A stretch of 30,426 bases of DNA from Prevotella sp. CAG:1031 (GCA_000431215.1 HF985603.1:17412-47837), one strand, 5' to 3'; numbered from the stretch's first letter, positions 15,800 to 24,349 are shown. Notes: generated by a model from the sequence alone, not told the origin. Made by a program: numbers and translations.

Positions 15800-17923
15800 A
15801 TGGAAACTCGTACTTCCCACAAACATATTAACAGACTACTTCTCGATCCTAACAACTATCGGTTTGTAGACCGGCCGGGATATGTGCATATCGACGAGAA
15901 AGAATTTGAAGACAGCCGAATACAAGCTCGTACTGCTGGATTTCTACGCGGACAAGGCAATGAACTAATTTCGGATCTCATCAATAGTTTTAAAACTAAC
16001 GGCATTCTCCAACAAGATCCGATACAAGTGTCACAGGTAGGAGACAATTATGTCGTCATCGAGGGGAACCGCAGAGTTGCTACTCTGAAATATCTCTACG
16101 AGCAATTCAAGAACAATCAAGACTCGGGAGTGCTTCAAGAATCTGATTTCAAAAGTATTGAAGTGATCGAAATCGCTCCTGACAATCGGCGGGATCAACT
16201 CGTGGCAATGGGTCTTAATCACATCAGTGGAAAAAAACGATGGAGTCCTATCAACCAGACACGGCTGATTCAGGATCTTATCTCGAGCTGTAACATGAGC
16301 GAAGAGGAGGTATGCAACGCGCTAGCAATATCAAAGACATCATTACGACGAAGTCTGAGAACACTTAAACTCATCGAAGAATACCGAAAGAGCGATTATG
16401 GAGACCAATTCGAAACCACAAAATATTCCATTTTTGAGGAAATTATGAAAAACACAGCCATGAAAGAATGGCTCGCGTGGAATGATGACACTCAATCTTT
16501 TGATAAAAGATATAATCTCGAACGCCTTTTCTCATGGATTTCCTATAATGAAGTGGTTATCAACGAAGGTTCTGATGAAGAACAGATTGAACGACAGGAA
16601 CCGATTATCACAAAAAGTCATGAAATACGCGAACTGGCCAAATTCATCACAGACACAAAAGCCATCGACCGTATGGAAGAAAGCCAAAGTGTGACCGTCG
16701 GTTTTTCAAATAGTGACGCAATCGGTGAAAGTCGTTTTCACAACGCTCTCGACAACATCGGCAAAGAACTCGACGCAGCACTTAAGTTCTGTGAATACAG
16801 CAATGATTCAGACATATCCAAATTTAACAGTTTGCGTAAAAAATTCGACCGCCTCACCGTTGACGATGCCGGACGAATCACACCATTGTCCACATATGTC
16901 GAAAACATCTCAGACAACTCAATCAGGCATTTTTCTTCAATTGATATAATCAGCTACAGACGCATTAGGAATCTGCAACTGACAAAGCTCAGAAATATAA
17001 ATTTAATCGTAGGTGGAAACAATTCCGGAAAAACCTCTCTTCTCGAAGCCGTCTACATTCTCACCAAGCTTAACGACCTCAACGCATTCCTCGATCTTGA
17101 AAGAATGCGAGGCAAATTCTACAACGACTATAATGCTGAATGGATCGACAAGAACTTCTGTTCCGACATAAAAATCAGTGGAATATATAATGACTTTGAG
17201 ACGAGTGTTGCAGTCGCAAAAGTTTCTTCTGATGAAAACATAGATCGCACAGGATATGTGACATCCCTTGAGATCAATGCATCGGCAAACAATAACGATT
17301 ACGATAGCCAGATTCATCTTTATACCAACCGTGAACCTGGTTTCTTCTACCGACAATCGCGCCATCTATGTAACAGCGCTATTACCAGCCCATACCGCTA
17401 CTCTGGAGACCTACTCCGAAGCGCTCATGCCCACGCTGTAAAAGAAAAGAGACTTGACAACATTGTGGAATTCATAAGAAAATATATAGACAACAGCATC
17501 GTAAAAATAGAACTAGTCAATATCCACGGACATTCTAGATTCTTCGTCAGCTCGTCAAGACATAGCCAAAGTATCGACCTCACAAAATACGGCGAAGGTC
17601 TACAGCGTATTTTTGAAATTGCATTGCTTACCACATATTGTCGCAACGGCATTCTGATGATCGATGAAATAGACAGTGCCATTCATAAAGGACTTTTGCA
17701 ACCCTTTGCGAACTTCATATCAGAGCTCGCTCGCAACAACTATGTTCAGTTGTTTATCTCTACACATAGCAAAGAATGCGTTGATGCTTTCTCAAAAACA
17801 AAAACTGATGAAATCATGGCATATCAGATGAATATCACTGAGTCAGGCGAGATAGACTATCGTAGAATCGACGGTGTCAGGCTCAGTTCCCTTATTGAAA
17901 CTATCAACCTCGACATAAGATAA
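15800..17923 (+). CDS. ParB/Srx-like domain fused to OLD/AAA15-type ATPase
   Basis: A 707-residue fusion. Residues about 10-100 look like a ParB/sulfiredoxin-fold domain: ISDLINSFKTNGILQQDPIQVSQ then VIEGNRRVATLKYL, where E88-R92 is the EGNRR equivalent of the ParB arginine box. A ParB-like helix-turn-helix follows (about 166-192, MSEEEVCNALAISKTSLRRSLR). After a helical linker, the ATPase starts near 380: Walker A GGNNSGKT (405-412, K411), signature-like KYGEGLQR (596-603), Walker B ILMIDEID (D622, E623) and STHS with H656, as in OLD, RecF and AAA15/21 proteins. No TOPRIM domain is attached; the next gene supplies one. Base composition is near 40% GC, well below its neighbours. A DNA-sensing ATPase in defence is likely; plasmid partition is less so, since no ParA is present. 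Confidence 0.88.
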   Translation: METRTSHKHINRLLLDPNNYRFVDRPGYVHIDEKEFEDSRIQARTAGFLRGQGNELISDLINSFKTNGILQQDPIQVSQVGDNYVVIEGNRRVATLKYLYEQFKNNQDSGVLQESDFKSIEVIEIAPDNRRDQLVAMGLNHISGKKRWSPINQTRLIQDLISSCNMSEEEVCNALAISKTSLRRSLRTLKLIEEYRKSDYGDQFETTKYSIFEEIMKNTAMKEWLAWNDDTQSFDKRYNLERLFSWISYNEVVINEGSDEEQIERQEPIITKSHEIRELAKFITDTKAIDRMEESQSVTVGFSNSDAIGESRFHNALDNIGKELDAALKFCEYSNDSDISKFNSLRKKFDRLTVDDAGRITPLSTYVENISDNSIRHFSSIDIISYRRIRNLQLTKLRNINLIVGGNNSGKTSLLEAVYILTKLNDLNAFLDLERMRGKFYNDYNAEWIDKNFCSDIKISGIYNDFETSVAVAKVSSDENIDRTGYVTSLEINASANNNDYDSQIHLYTNREPGFFYRQSRHLCNSAITSPYRYSGDLLRSAHAHAVKEKRLDNIVEFIRKYIDNSIVKIELVNIHGHSRFFVSSSRHSQSIDLTKYGEGLQRIFEIALLTTYCRNGILMIDEIDSAIHKGLLQPFANFISELARNNYVQLFISTHSKECVDAFSKTKTDEIMAYQMNITESGEIDYRRIDGVRLSSLIETINLDIR

Positions 17924-17930
17924 ACCAGCC

Positions 17931-18797
17931 ATGAAAGAAATAGTTTTATCCTTATGTGAAGGACCTCATGATGTAGCTTTCATATATCGCACTCTACGAT
18001 CCCGCGGTTATACCCATTTCAACAAACGTCTGGAAGAATACCCATTTCCGATTGGTGATTTTTTTAAAAAAGAAGCCCATAAAGAAAATCTTGAACAGCT
18101 TACTCTTGAAGAATTGCGTCAGGGACTTCTGCCGTCAACTGCAATGGCCTGCGATGAATCGCTTGTACTCCTATATGCTCTCGGAGGCGACACACGCAAA
18201 AGCCAACGCAAACGACTTATCCAGACAATCCATTCATTCTCTTCCGATGGATGTGACTCAAAAGAGTTTACTTTCGGCTATGGAACATCATACAAAGTAT
18301 TATACTTCTACGACGCAGACAAAAAGGGAGTTGAAGCTCGTCTTAAAGAAATATCAAAAGAGATCAGTGATATTTTCGGGCCCGACAGCTTACCAATTTC
18401 TACTAACGGGATCTGTCGAACATATGGAAGTATTACTATCGGCGCGTATATTTTTGCCGGAGAAGATGGGAAGGGAACTCTTGAAAACATTCTCTTGCCA
18501 TTGATGAAATGCGAAAACGAAGATATATTCAATGCTGCTGAGATTTATATCAATAACCACCACGATCCTACACGAATGAGCCGTCTTAAGATCGAGATGC
18601 GCGCTGACGGCAGCCCAGAAGAAAAAAGAGAGACTAAAAAAGGAAAATTCGACCGCTCTAAATCTCTCATCGGAATTGTTGGACAATTACAGAACCCTGG
18701 AGCCACAAATCAAGTCACTATCCAACACAGCGATTATCTCACATTAAAAAAAATACAGGACTCCAATATATGCAATGACATTTTAAATATGTTCTGA
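17931..18797 (+). CDS. Stand-alone TOPRIM-domain protein
   Basis: A 288-residue protein with TOPRIM landmarks: LCEGPHDVAFI (E10, G11, D14) for the first acidic strand, YFYDADKKG (D128, D130) for the DxD strand, GKGTLENILLP (E175), and a late basic block KGKFDRSKSLIGIVGQL (229-243). The layout recalls DUF3226, DUF4435 and the nuclease half of OLD-family proteins, where these residues bind metal and cut DNA or RNA. It begins 7 bp after the ATPase gene, shares its low GC, and has no own promoter, so it is the second gene of a two-gene operon. It probably is the effector nuclease gated by the ATPase. Exact subfamily is uncertain. Confidence 0.8.
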   Translation: MKEIVLSLCEGPHDVAFIYRTLRSRGYTHFNKRLEEYPFPIGDFFKKEAHKENLEQLTLEELRQGLLPSTAMACDESLVLLYALGGDTRKSQRKRLIQTIHSFSSDGCDSKEFTFGYGTSYKVLYFYDADKKGVEARLKEISKEISDIFGPDSLPISTNGICRTYGSITIGAYIFAGEDGKGTLENILLPLMKCENEDIFNAAEIYINNHHDPTRMSRLKIEMRADGSPEEKRETKKGKFDRSKSLIGIVGQLQNPGATNQVTIQHSDYLTLKKIQDSNICNDILNMF

Positions 18798-18849
18798 TCA
18801 TACCGACCTCAATAACGGGATAATAATGTATTTAGATCAATAAGATGAG

Positions 18850-18875
18850 AGCGGGAAGCATCACTGCTCCCCGCT
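18850..18875. terminator. Hairpin after the TOPRIM gene
   Basis: AGCGGGAAGCA at 18850-18860 pairs with TGCTCCCCGCT at 18865-18875 with one mismatch. It sits 53 bp past the TOPRIM stop. Neither side has a strong T run. It could end the operon or a short minus-strand transcript. Confidence 0.5.
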
Positions 18876-18942
18876 TCCAGGATAAATATTGACAGGATAG
18901 AAATAGATTGCTAATATCGTGTGTGAACCTACGTCCACGCTG

Positions 18943-18950
18943 CAAATATA
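18943..18950 (-). promoter_or_regulatory. Possible minus-strand -7 element facing the TOPRIM gene
   Basis: Minus-strand TATATTTG fits TAnnTTTG, but no TTTG lies at the -33 spacing. A transcript from here would run about 90 nt into the hairpin at 18850-18875 and could be antisense to the 3' end of the operon. The rest of the 437-bp gap (18798-19234) is AT-rich, then pyrimidine-rich (about 19078-19130), with no gene. Confidence 0.3.
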
Positions 18951-19195
18951 CAACAATATTTTATATTCCAACAATAATTCGAAATATTTTTTTACACTTT
19001 TGTGACTTTTTCATAAAATCGCCCACAAATTCCCGCCTACTCCGGACGAAATGCGACATTCACCGTTAAAATGCCGTCAACCACCCCCAACTCCCAATTT
19101 CTAATTCCTAACCCTAATTCCTCATTCCATATCACATTGATGTTAATTTAACAAATTTTCGCGATTGATATTATATTCTATTGTTCAAATTTCGC

Positions 19196-19203
19196 TAAAT
19201 TTG
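19196..19203 (+). promoter_or_regulatory. -7 element of the Lrp-type regulator
   Basis: TAAATTTG matches TAnnTTTG, 31 bp before ATG 19235. No exact -33 TTTG at the right spacing. Confidence 0.6.
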
Positions 19204-19234
19204 CGGCAAATAACCTCAAAATCGTAATAATAAT

Positions 19235-19702
19235 ATGTCACGTCAGCAATTTGATAATCTCGACCTTAAGATTCTCAACGTGTTATCGCGCAATGCCCGA
19301 AAGCCGTTTCTGGAGATTGCACGCGAGTGTAATGTATCCGGTGCAGCAATACACCAGCGCATCCAAAAGCTGCTCGCTGCCGGCATAATTAAGGGATTTG
19401 AAACAATCATCAACCATGAAGCAGTCGGTTACGACACATGCGCCTACATCGGCTTTTTCCTTAACGACCCGTCGCGTTTCGATGAAATCGTGCAGAAAAT
19501 AAAGGAAATTCCCGAGATTGTAGAATGTCATTTCACCACCGGTAAATACGACATCTTCATCAAGGTGTATGCCCGCAACAACGAGCATCTTCTCGACTTT
19601 ATCCACCGCAAGCTCCAGACCCTCGGCGTTGGCCGCACAGAGACAATAATCTCGTTCCGCGAAGAATTCCATCGTCAGGTTCCCGTCAAGAACCACGACT
19701 GA
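19235..19702 (+). CDS. Lrp/AsnC family transcriptional regulator
   Basis: A 155-residue DNA-binding protein. The N-terminal helix-turn-helix reads LDLKILNVLSRNARKPFLEIARECNVS..AIHQRIQKL, with GIIKGFETIINHEAVGY linking to the C-terminal RAM domain (about 75-150, including VVECHFTTGKYDIFIKVYA-like sequence), which binds amino acids or other small ligands and mediates oligomers. Such proteins act as global or local amino-acid-responsive regulators. It has its own promoter and a terminator behind it, so it is probably monocistronic; the downstream rubrerythrin might be a target but nothing shows it. Confidence 0.93.
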   Translation: MSRQQFDNLDLKILNVLSRNARKPFLEIARECNVSGAAIHQRIQKLLAAGIIKGFETIINHEAVGYDTCAYIGFFLNDPSRFDEIVQKIKEIPEIVECHFTTGKYDIFIKVYARNNEHLLDFIHRKLQTLGVGRTETIISFREEFHRQVPVKNHD

Positions 19703-19725
19703 CCGGGCGTAAGAATCATTTAATG

Positions 19726-19755
19726 CCGCAGAGCCGAACAACACGGGTTCTGCGG
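19726..19755 (+). terminator. Terminator after the Lrp-type gene
   Basis: CCGCAGA at 19726-19732 pairs with TCTGCGG at 19749-19755, followed by a T-rich tail (TTGTTATTTAT). Confidence 0.7.
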
Positions 19756-19825
19756 TTGTTATTTATATAAAATCACATACTTATATAAATAATAACTGAT
19801 CCACAATTTCCTTAAAACGACAACC

Positions 19826-20401
19826 ATGGAAACAAGAACGATAAAAGGCACAACAACCGAGCATAATCTTATGGCGGCTTTCGCCGGAGAATCGCAGGAC
19901 TTCGCCCGATATACGATATATGCCGAGGCCGCGCGCACCGAGGGTTACGAACAGATCGGCCGCGCGTTCGACGACGTTGCCCGGCAGGAGCTGGCCCACA
20001 GCCGTCTGTTGCTGAGCCGTCTCGAAGGGGGCGACATCAGAATCGCCTCATCATACCGCGCCGACATCGCCGGCAACTCTCTCGAAAACCTCTGCCGCGC
20101 TCGCGACAACGAACGCGCCGAGTGGAGCGACATATATGCCAGCTACGCATCGACAGCCCTCGACGAAGGCTTTAAGGATATAGCCATGCTTTTCAAAAGC
20201 ATCTCAAAGGCCGAGATTAACCACGAAGAGCTGTTCGCCGATCTTGCCGGGAGCCTTGAGTGCAGCGTCTCCGGCACTCTGAAACAGGCTGTCGAATGGA
20301 TCTGTCCGGTCTGCGGATATTCCGAGCATGGCAGAAAAGCCCCCGTCAGATGTCCGCTCTGCGGCACAGGCCGTAACGGATTCGCCATCGAACACCGCTA
20401 A
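19826..20401 (+). CDS. Rubrerythrin
   Basis: A 191-residue peroxide-scavenging protein of anaerobes. The ferritin-like four-helix part has diiron ligands E22 (FAGES), E55 and H58 (QELAH), E96/E99 (NERAEW), E114 (LDEGF), and E130 with H133 (AEINH). The C-terminal rubredoxin-like iron site is C160, C163, C176, C179 (WICPVCGY...RCPLCG). It reduces hydrogen peroxide using electrons from a reductase, in the cytoplasm. The start is ATG 19826. An outer-membrane protein gene begins 20 bp later and may be co-transcribed. Confidence 0.93.
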   Translation: METRTIKGTTTEHNLMAAFAGESQDFARYTIYAEAARTEGYEQIGRAFDDVARQELAHSRLLLSRLEGGDIRIASSYRADIAGNSLENLCRARDNERAEWSDIYASYASTALDEGFKDIAMLFKSISKAEINHEELFADLAGSLECSVSGTLKQAVEWICPVCGYSEHGRKAPVRCPLCGTGRNGFAIEHR

Positions 20402-20421
20402 TAAAGTAAACTTTCCCTGCT

Positions 20422-21081
20422 ATGCGAAGAATAATTCTATGTTGTCTGACTTGCGTTGCAGCCGTGGCTGCCTCGGCCGGATCGCTGAACTGGATCGGCG
20501 ACAGGCTCTGGGGCTTCAGCGTCAGCTACTCGATGAAATGGTATACATATTCGAGCGGCGGAAGCCGGAACCGGGTCAACTATTTCGGCGAAGGAGGCCC
20601 GATGCAGGGCATCAGATTCGGAGTTCCGTTCGAGCCGGTGTTCTATCGCGGCATCGGCCTGTCTACCGGAATCTTCGGCGAAGTATATTCATGCAAGAAC
20701 GACGCCGAAACAAAGCGGATCGAACTCGTGGGGCTTTATTTCCCGGTGCACGCCATGTATCGCTACAGACTGAGCCGGTCGTGCGCGCTGAGCGTGGCGA
20801 CAGGGCCGGCGCTGACCGTAGGACTTGTCCAGAAAATCATCGATCCGACCAACTCCCTCATTCCGGGCTACCACGTAGCTTTCGACAGGGGCACTCCGCA
20901 GAGGGTCAACTGCCTGTGGGAGGCGGCTCTGATCGCCAACGTAAAGATATTCCGGTTCTCGGTCGTATATTCTGTCGGCCTGACGCCGAACCGGCACTTC
21001 CTGTCGACCGACGGCGCCGGAATAAACTACTACTCGACTAACTCACAGGAATTTTCAATTAACGCGGGCCTGATGTTCTGA
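20422..21081 (+). CDS. Outer-membrane beta-barrel protein
   Basis: A 219-residue secreted protein with a signal peptide (about 1-19, ending AASA). The mature part alternates aromatic and small residues in strand-like stretches (FSVSYSMKWYTYSS, LVGLYFPVHAMYRYRL) and ends EFSINAGLMF, the terminal aromatic typical of outer-membrane barrels. It resembles the small porin-like barrel families common in Bacteroidetes. Function and ligands are unknown. It meets the flippase gene tail to tail with a 3-bp gap. Confidence 0.75.
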   Translation: MRRIILCCLTCVAAVAASAGSLNWIGDRLWGFSVSYSMKWYTYSSGGSRNRVNYFGEGGPMQGIRFGVPFEPVFYRGIGLSTGIFGEVYSCKNDAETKRIELVGLYFPVHAMYRYRLSRSCALSVATGPALTVGLVQKIIDPTNSLIPGYHVAFDRGTPQRVNCLWEAALIANVKIFRFSVVYSVGLTPNRHFLSTDGAGINYYSTNSQEFSINAGLMF

Positions 21082-21084
21082 CCT

Positions 21085-22569
21085 TCACAGACGCCCGCGC
21101 AGATAAGCGATCGCGTCGGCCTGAATGCGCGAACCGAGAAGAGCGTTAGCCCCCATATACAGCCCAACTCCAACGGCGATCTGCGCTGCCATAAGAAACC
21201 AGACGTTGGCGATGACCTGCGACAGGCCCCACATCGCGGCCATAAGCGGCAGCGTCATGACAGCGTATGGCGCAAGGTCGCGGAGGAAACCCCGACACGA
21301 TGCATGGCTTCCGACAACGCGCACTGTCATTATCAGGGTGGCCGCCCACGCTACGAATGTCGCACCAACCTGTCCCCACAGAAATATCCTCACCCCCTCG
21401 ACAACATCGTCAGGCCCCGAAAGAGCTATCACCGGGAGCGTGGCAACGATAGCGGCGAGGGCCACTCCGTCGCGGAGTGCCTCGGTTATGACAAGCAAGC
21501 GGCTGCGCCCCAGTGCGAGAATATAATTGTTATAGAGCTGACAGAGAACCGTGAACACGCCGCGGAGCAGCAGAAGCTGAAACAGGGCGATCGCCGCGTC
21601 CCATTTCGTTCCGAACAGCGCATGGAAGATAGGCGTAGCCATTACCGCAAGAAAGCCCATCGCCGGGAAAAGAAGATAAGCCGTCAGCCGATTCATGCGC
21701 GCCGTGGCGGCAGCGAAACGGGCGGGGTCGTCCTGATCTTTCGACAGGACGGGCAGAAACGATGATGTCAGCACCTGACTGAGCGACATAACTCCCATCT
21801 TGCTCCATTTGTCGGCCTGGGTATAATAGCCGAGAGCAACGAGCCCCACCCGGTTACCGATGAAAAAAGCATAGATATTCTGGAACACGGTATTAAGGAA
21901 TGAGCTGCCCATGACTCCTACCCCGACTCTGAAGCACTCTTTCAGCGAACGGCGTGAGAACACAAGCTCCGGAATCCATCCGCCGAACCACCACAGCAAT
22001 GCTCCCTTGACAACGCCGTTGGCGACAGCCTGCCAGACTATGGCCCACGCTCCGTAACCGGCAATGGCAAGCCATATACCTGCGACCGCTCCCGCAACAA
22101 GTCCCGCCGAGTTCGACAGCGCGACAGGCCTGACGTTCATCTGCTTTATAAGCCTGTTTGTCTGAACTATCGAAGCGGCATTGATTATAAAAGTGGCGAA
22201 CATCGCGCGCGCCAGAACCGTCAGCAGCTCTCCTCCGTTGAAAAGTCCCGAAATGGCCGGAGCAAGAAACCACAGAACGATATACAGCGCCACCGCTATC
22301 CCCATATTAGTCCAGAAGACCGTGGAATAGTCGGCAGGCGTAGGATTCTTACGCTGTATAAGAGCGCTCGAAAAACCGCTGTCGATAAGAAGCTGGGCAA
22401 ACGCCTGAAACACCATTATGGCGCCCACAAGACCGAAATCGGCCTGAGAGAGCATCCTTGCCAGCACGATTCCCGTTACGGCATAGAGCACCTGACTCGA
22501 CACCTTGTCGATGATGTTCCACTTTATCGTGCGGGCCAGCGCAAGTCTGGTGTTTTCCCCGGACTCCAT
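21085..22569 (-). CDS. Polysaccharide flippase, MOP superfamily (WzxC-like)
   Basis: A 494-residue inner-membrane protein with roughly 14 hydrophobic segments. The N-terminus (KWNIIDKVSSQVLYAVTGIVLARMLSQADFGLVGAIMVFQAF) is typical of the Wzx/TuaB branch that moves undecaprenyl-linked oligosaccharide units across the membrane. GLVALGYYTQADKWSKMGV and LPVLSKDQDD match the mid-region of this branch. Substrate is unknown. It begins 4 bp after the head-GIN gene and ends a three-gene operon that starts with dusB, so the grouping looks like convenience rather than pathway. Confidence 0.9.
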   Translation of the reverse strand: MESGENTRLALARTIKWNIIDKVSSQVLYAVTGIVLARMLSQADFGLVGAIMVFQAFAQLLIDSGFSSALIQRKNPTPADYSTVFWTNMGIAVALYIVLWFLAPAISGLFNGGELLTVLARAMFATFIINAASIVQTNRLIKQMNVRPVALSNSAGLVAGAVAGIWLAIAGYGAWAIVWQAVANGVVKGALLWWFGGWIPELVFSRRSLKECFRVGVGVMGSSFLNTVFQNIYAFFIGNRVGLVALGYYTQADKWSKMGVMSLSQVLTSSFLPVLSKDQDDPARFAAATARMNRLTAYLLFPAMGFLAVMATPIFHALFGTKWDAAIALFQLLLLRGVFTVLCQLYNNYILALGRSRLLVITEALRDGVALAAIVATLPVIALSGPDDVVEGVRIFLWGQVGATFVAWAATLIMTVRVVGSHASCRGFLRDLAPYAVMTLPLMAAMWGLSQVIANVWFLMAAQIAVGVGLYMGANALLGSRIQADAIAYLRGRL

Positions 22570-22573
22570 AGCG

Positions 22574-23269
22574 TCAGAGAGGCTGAATCTTGACGCCGAT
22601 GGCAGTTTTCTTTATCTTCGGATTGCCGCGATAGAAGATGCTTGTCGAGCCGAGTCCCTTCACTTTAAGCTCCTTGGTGGCATAGCAGCCTATCGAACCT
22701 GTTCCGGCGGCCCGGCAGCTGACGGCGACAGCCTCAAGTCCATCGGCCTGAATCGTGCCCGTTCCGGCAAGATTCAGAACGGTTTCATCGCATTTTCCGG
22801 TTATGGCGAGAGTGCCGTTGCCCGTCGACAGCGACGCCTTGACTTTTGTTGCCTCTATGTTCCTGACGCTGAGACGTCCGTTGCCGACAAGTCGCGCTTT
22901 GAATTCCGGACACGAGGCCACATTGAGCACTCTGACAGTCGAGTCTCCGTCGTTCTCTACCGAAGTCAGAAACGTCGAATAGACGCGTACGGTAGGCAGT
23001 TTGGTCATCGGTGCCACTTCGGTCGTAAACGAAATTTCGAGCTGGCCGTTGTTATTGCGGAATCCTATCAGAGAAGCCTGCGCGGCCGTAGCCTCGAAGA
23101 AAGCTGTCCCGGCCGAATCGGGCGAACAGATATAATCGACATTGACGGCGTCGACAACCTTGAGCCGGCTGAACTCCGAGAGTTTTATCGAATAGGTCTC
23201 AATCTTGTCGTTGGCCATGGCGGCGATTACCGTCAGAACAAACAGAAAAATTGTCAGAATTTTCTTCAT
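22574..23269 (-). CDS. Secreted head-GIN domain protein (DUF2807)
   Basis: A 231-residue exported protein with a signal peptide (1-19). The body is a right-handed beta-helix-like repeat of polar strands (LKVVDAVNVDYICSPDSAG, VENDGDSTVRVLNVASCPEFKARLVGNGRLSVRNIEATK, TLAITGKCDETVLNLAGTGTIQADG) characteristic of DUF2807, often named putative auto-transporter adhesin head GIN. The role is not well defined. Its ATG overlaps the TGA of dusB by 4 bp. Confidence 0.85.
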   Translation of the reverse strand: MKKILTIFLFVLTVIAAMANDKIETYSIKLSEFSRLKVVDAVNVDYICSPDSAGTAFFEATAAQASLIGFRNNNGQLEISFTTEVAPMTKLPTVRVYSTFLTSVENDGDSTVRVLNVASCPEFKARLVGNGRLSVRNIEATKVKASLSTGNGTLAITGKCDETVLNLAGTGTIQADGLEAVAVSCRAAGTGSIGCYATKELKVKGLGSTSIFYRGNPKIKKTAIGVKIQPL

Positions 23270-24261
23270 AACCCTAAGTTTTCGTTTTCGTTAAGCATAT
23301 TTTCAACGCGGTCGATTATTCCCATCAGCCTGTCGAGAGTGTCGGCCTGCAACATCTCGATGCGCGTCGGGCGGAAATTGGGAATACCCTTGAACAGCGG
23401 AGAAGCTGCCAGATGGCGGCGGATATGGAGAATGCCGCGATATTCGTCGATGCGCTCTACGCTCTCGAGAATCTGACGCCGCAATAGACGGAATTTGTCG
23501 AGCATCGAGGGTTCGGCACCTCCGCGACCGAGCGCGCGGTTGATATCGTTGAAAATCCAGGGCGCGCCTATCGACGCCCGGCCGACCATAATGCCGTCGA
23601 CACCATAACGGTCGAAAGCCTCGCGGGCCTTTTCGCCCGAGGTTATGTCTCCGTTACCGATAAGAGGTATCGTCATACGAGGATTTTCCTTGACGCGGGC
23701 AATCGTTTCCCAGTCGGCCTCGCCGGTATACATCTGTGAGCGCGTGCGGCCATGCACGGTCAGAGCGGCGATGCCGCAGTCCTGAAGCTGCTCGGCGAGG
23801 TCGGCAATGATGATATTGTTGCAGTCCCAGCCAAGGCGCGTCTTGACAGTGACCGGAAGCCTGACAGCTTTGACGACCTCGCGCGTAATCTCGAGCATCA
23901 GCGGAATATTACGCAGCATTCCGGCTCCGGCCCCTTTATGGGCCACCTTCTTCACGGGACATCCGAAATTGATGTCTATGAAGTCAGGGCCGGCCTCTTC
24001 TACAAGGCGTGCGGCCTCTACCATCGAGACTACATCGCGGCCATAAATCTGAATGGCTGTCGGACGCTCGCCGGGATCTATCGAAAGCTTGCGAGTTGTG
24101 GCGGCGATAGAGCGTATCAGGGCGTCGGCACTGACAAATTCGCTGTAGGTCGCCGAAGCGCCCTGCTCTTTGCAGATCAGGCGGAAAGAGCGGTCGGTGA
24201 CGTCTTCCATAGGCGCCAGAACAACCGGACGTTCTCCAAGGTCGATATGTGCGATCTTCAT
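23266..24261 (-). CDS. dusB: tRNA-dihydrouridine synthase
   Basis: A 331-residue FMN enzyme that reduces uridines in the tRNA D-loop. The TIM barrel begins VVLAPMEDVTDRSFR; the catalytic cysteine is C101 in DINFGCPVKKVAHKGAGAGML, the FMN/tRNA lysine lies in TVKTRLGW, the histidine in LTVHGRTRSQMYTGEADW, and the FMN phosphate segment in GNGDI and DGIMVGRASIGAPW. The pattern best fits the DusB group. First gene of the dusB, head-GIN, flippase run; a terminator of the preceding M16 gene sits just upstream. Confidence 0.93.
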   Translation of the reverse strand: MKIAHIDLGERPVVLAPMEDVTDRSFRLICKEQGASATYSEFVSADALIRSIAATTRKLSIDPGERPTAIQIYGRDVVSMVEAARLVEEAGPDFIDINFGCPVKKVAHKGAGAGMLRNIPLMLEITREVVKAVRLPVTVKTRLGWDCNNIIIADLAEQLQDCGIAALTVHGRTRSQMYTGEADWETIARVKENPRMTIPLIGNGDITSGEKAREAFDRYGVDGIMVGRASIGAPWIFNDINRALGRGGAEPSMLDKFRLLRRQILESVERIDEYRGILHIRRHLAASPLFKGIPNFRPTRIEMLQADTLDRLMGIIDRVENMLNENENLGL

Positions 24262-24279
24262 TATGACGACGAAATTAGC

Positions 24280-24339
24280 AAAAAAGAATGATATTCGGTC
24301 TCAGGCTTCAACTTTTCGACCAACAAAAAGGCCGAATAT
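24280..24339 (-). terminator. Terminator after the M16 peptidase gene
   Basis: ATATTCGG (24291-24298) and CCGAATAT (24332-24339) form the base of a hairpin; on the minus strand it is followed by a T run at 24285-24280. Confidence 0.65.
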
Positions 24340-24349
24340 GATAATACTG

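Noticed and set aside
15800..17923. Plasmid partition ParB
   Set aside because: The protein carries an OLD-type ATPase, there is no adjacent ParA, and it is followed by a TOPRIM gene, which does not fit a par operon.
20328..21041. Plus-strand frame overlapping rubrerythrin and the barrel protein
   Set aside because: It is R-rich shadow sequence in another frame of two supported genes.
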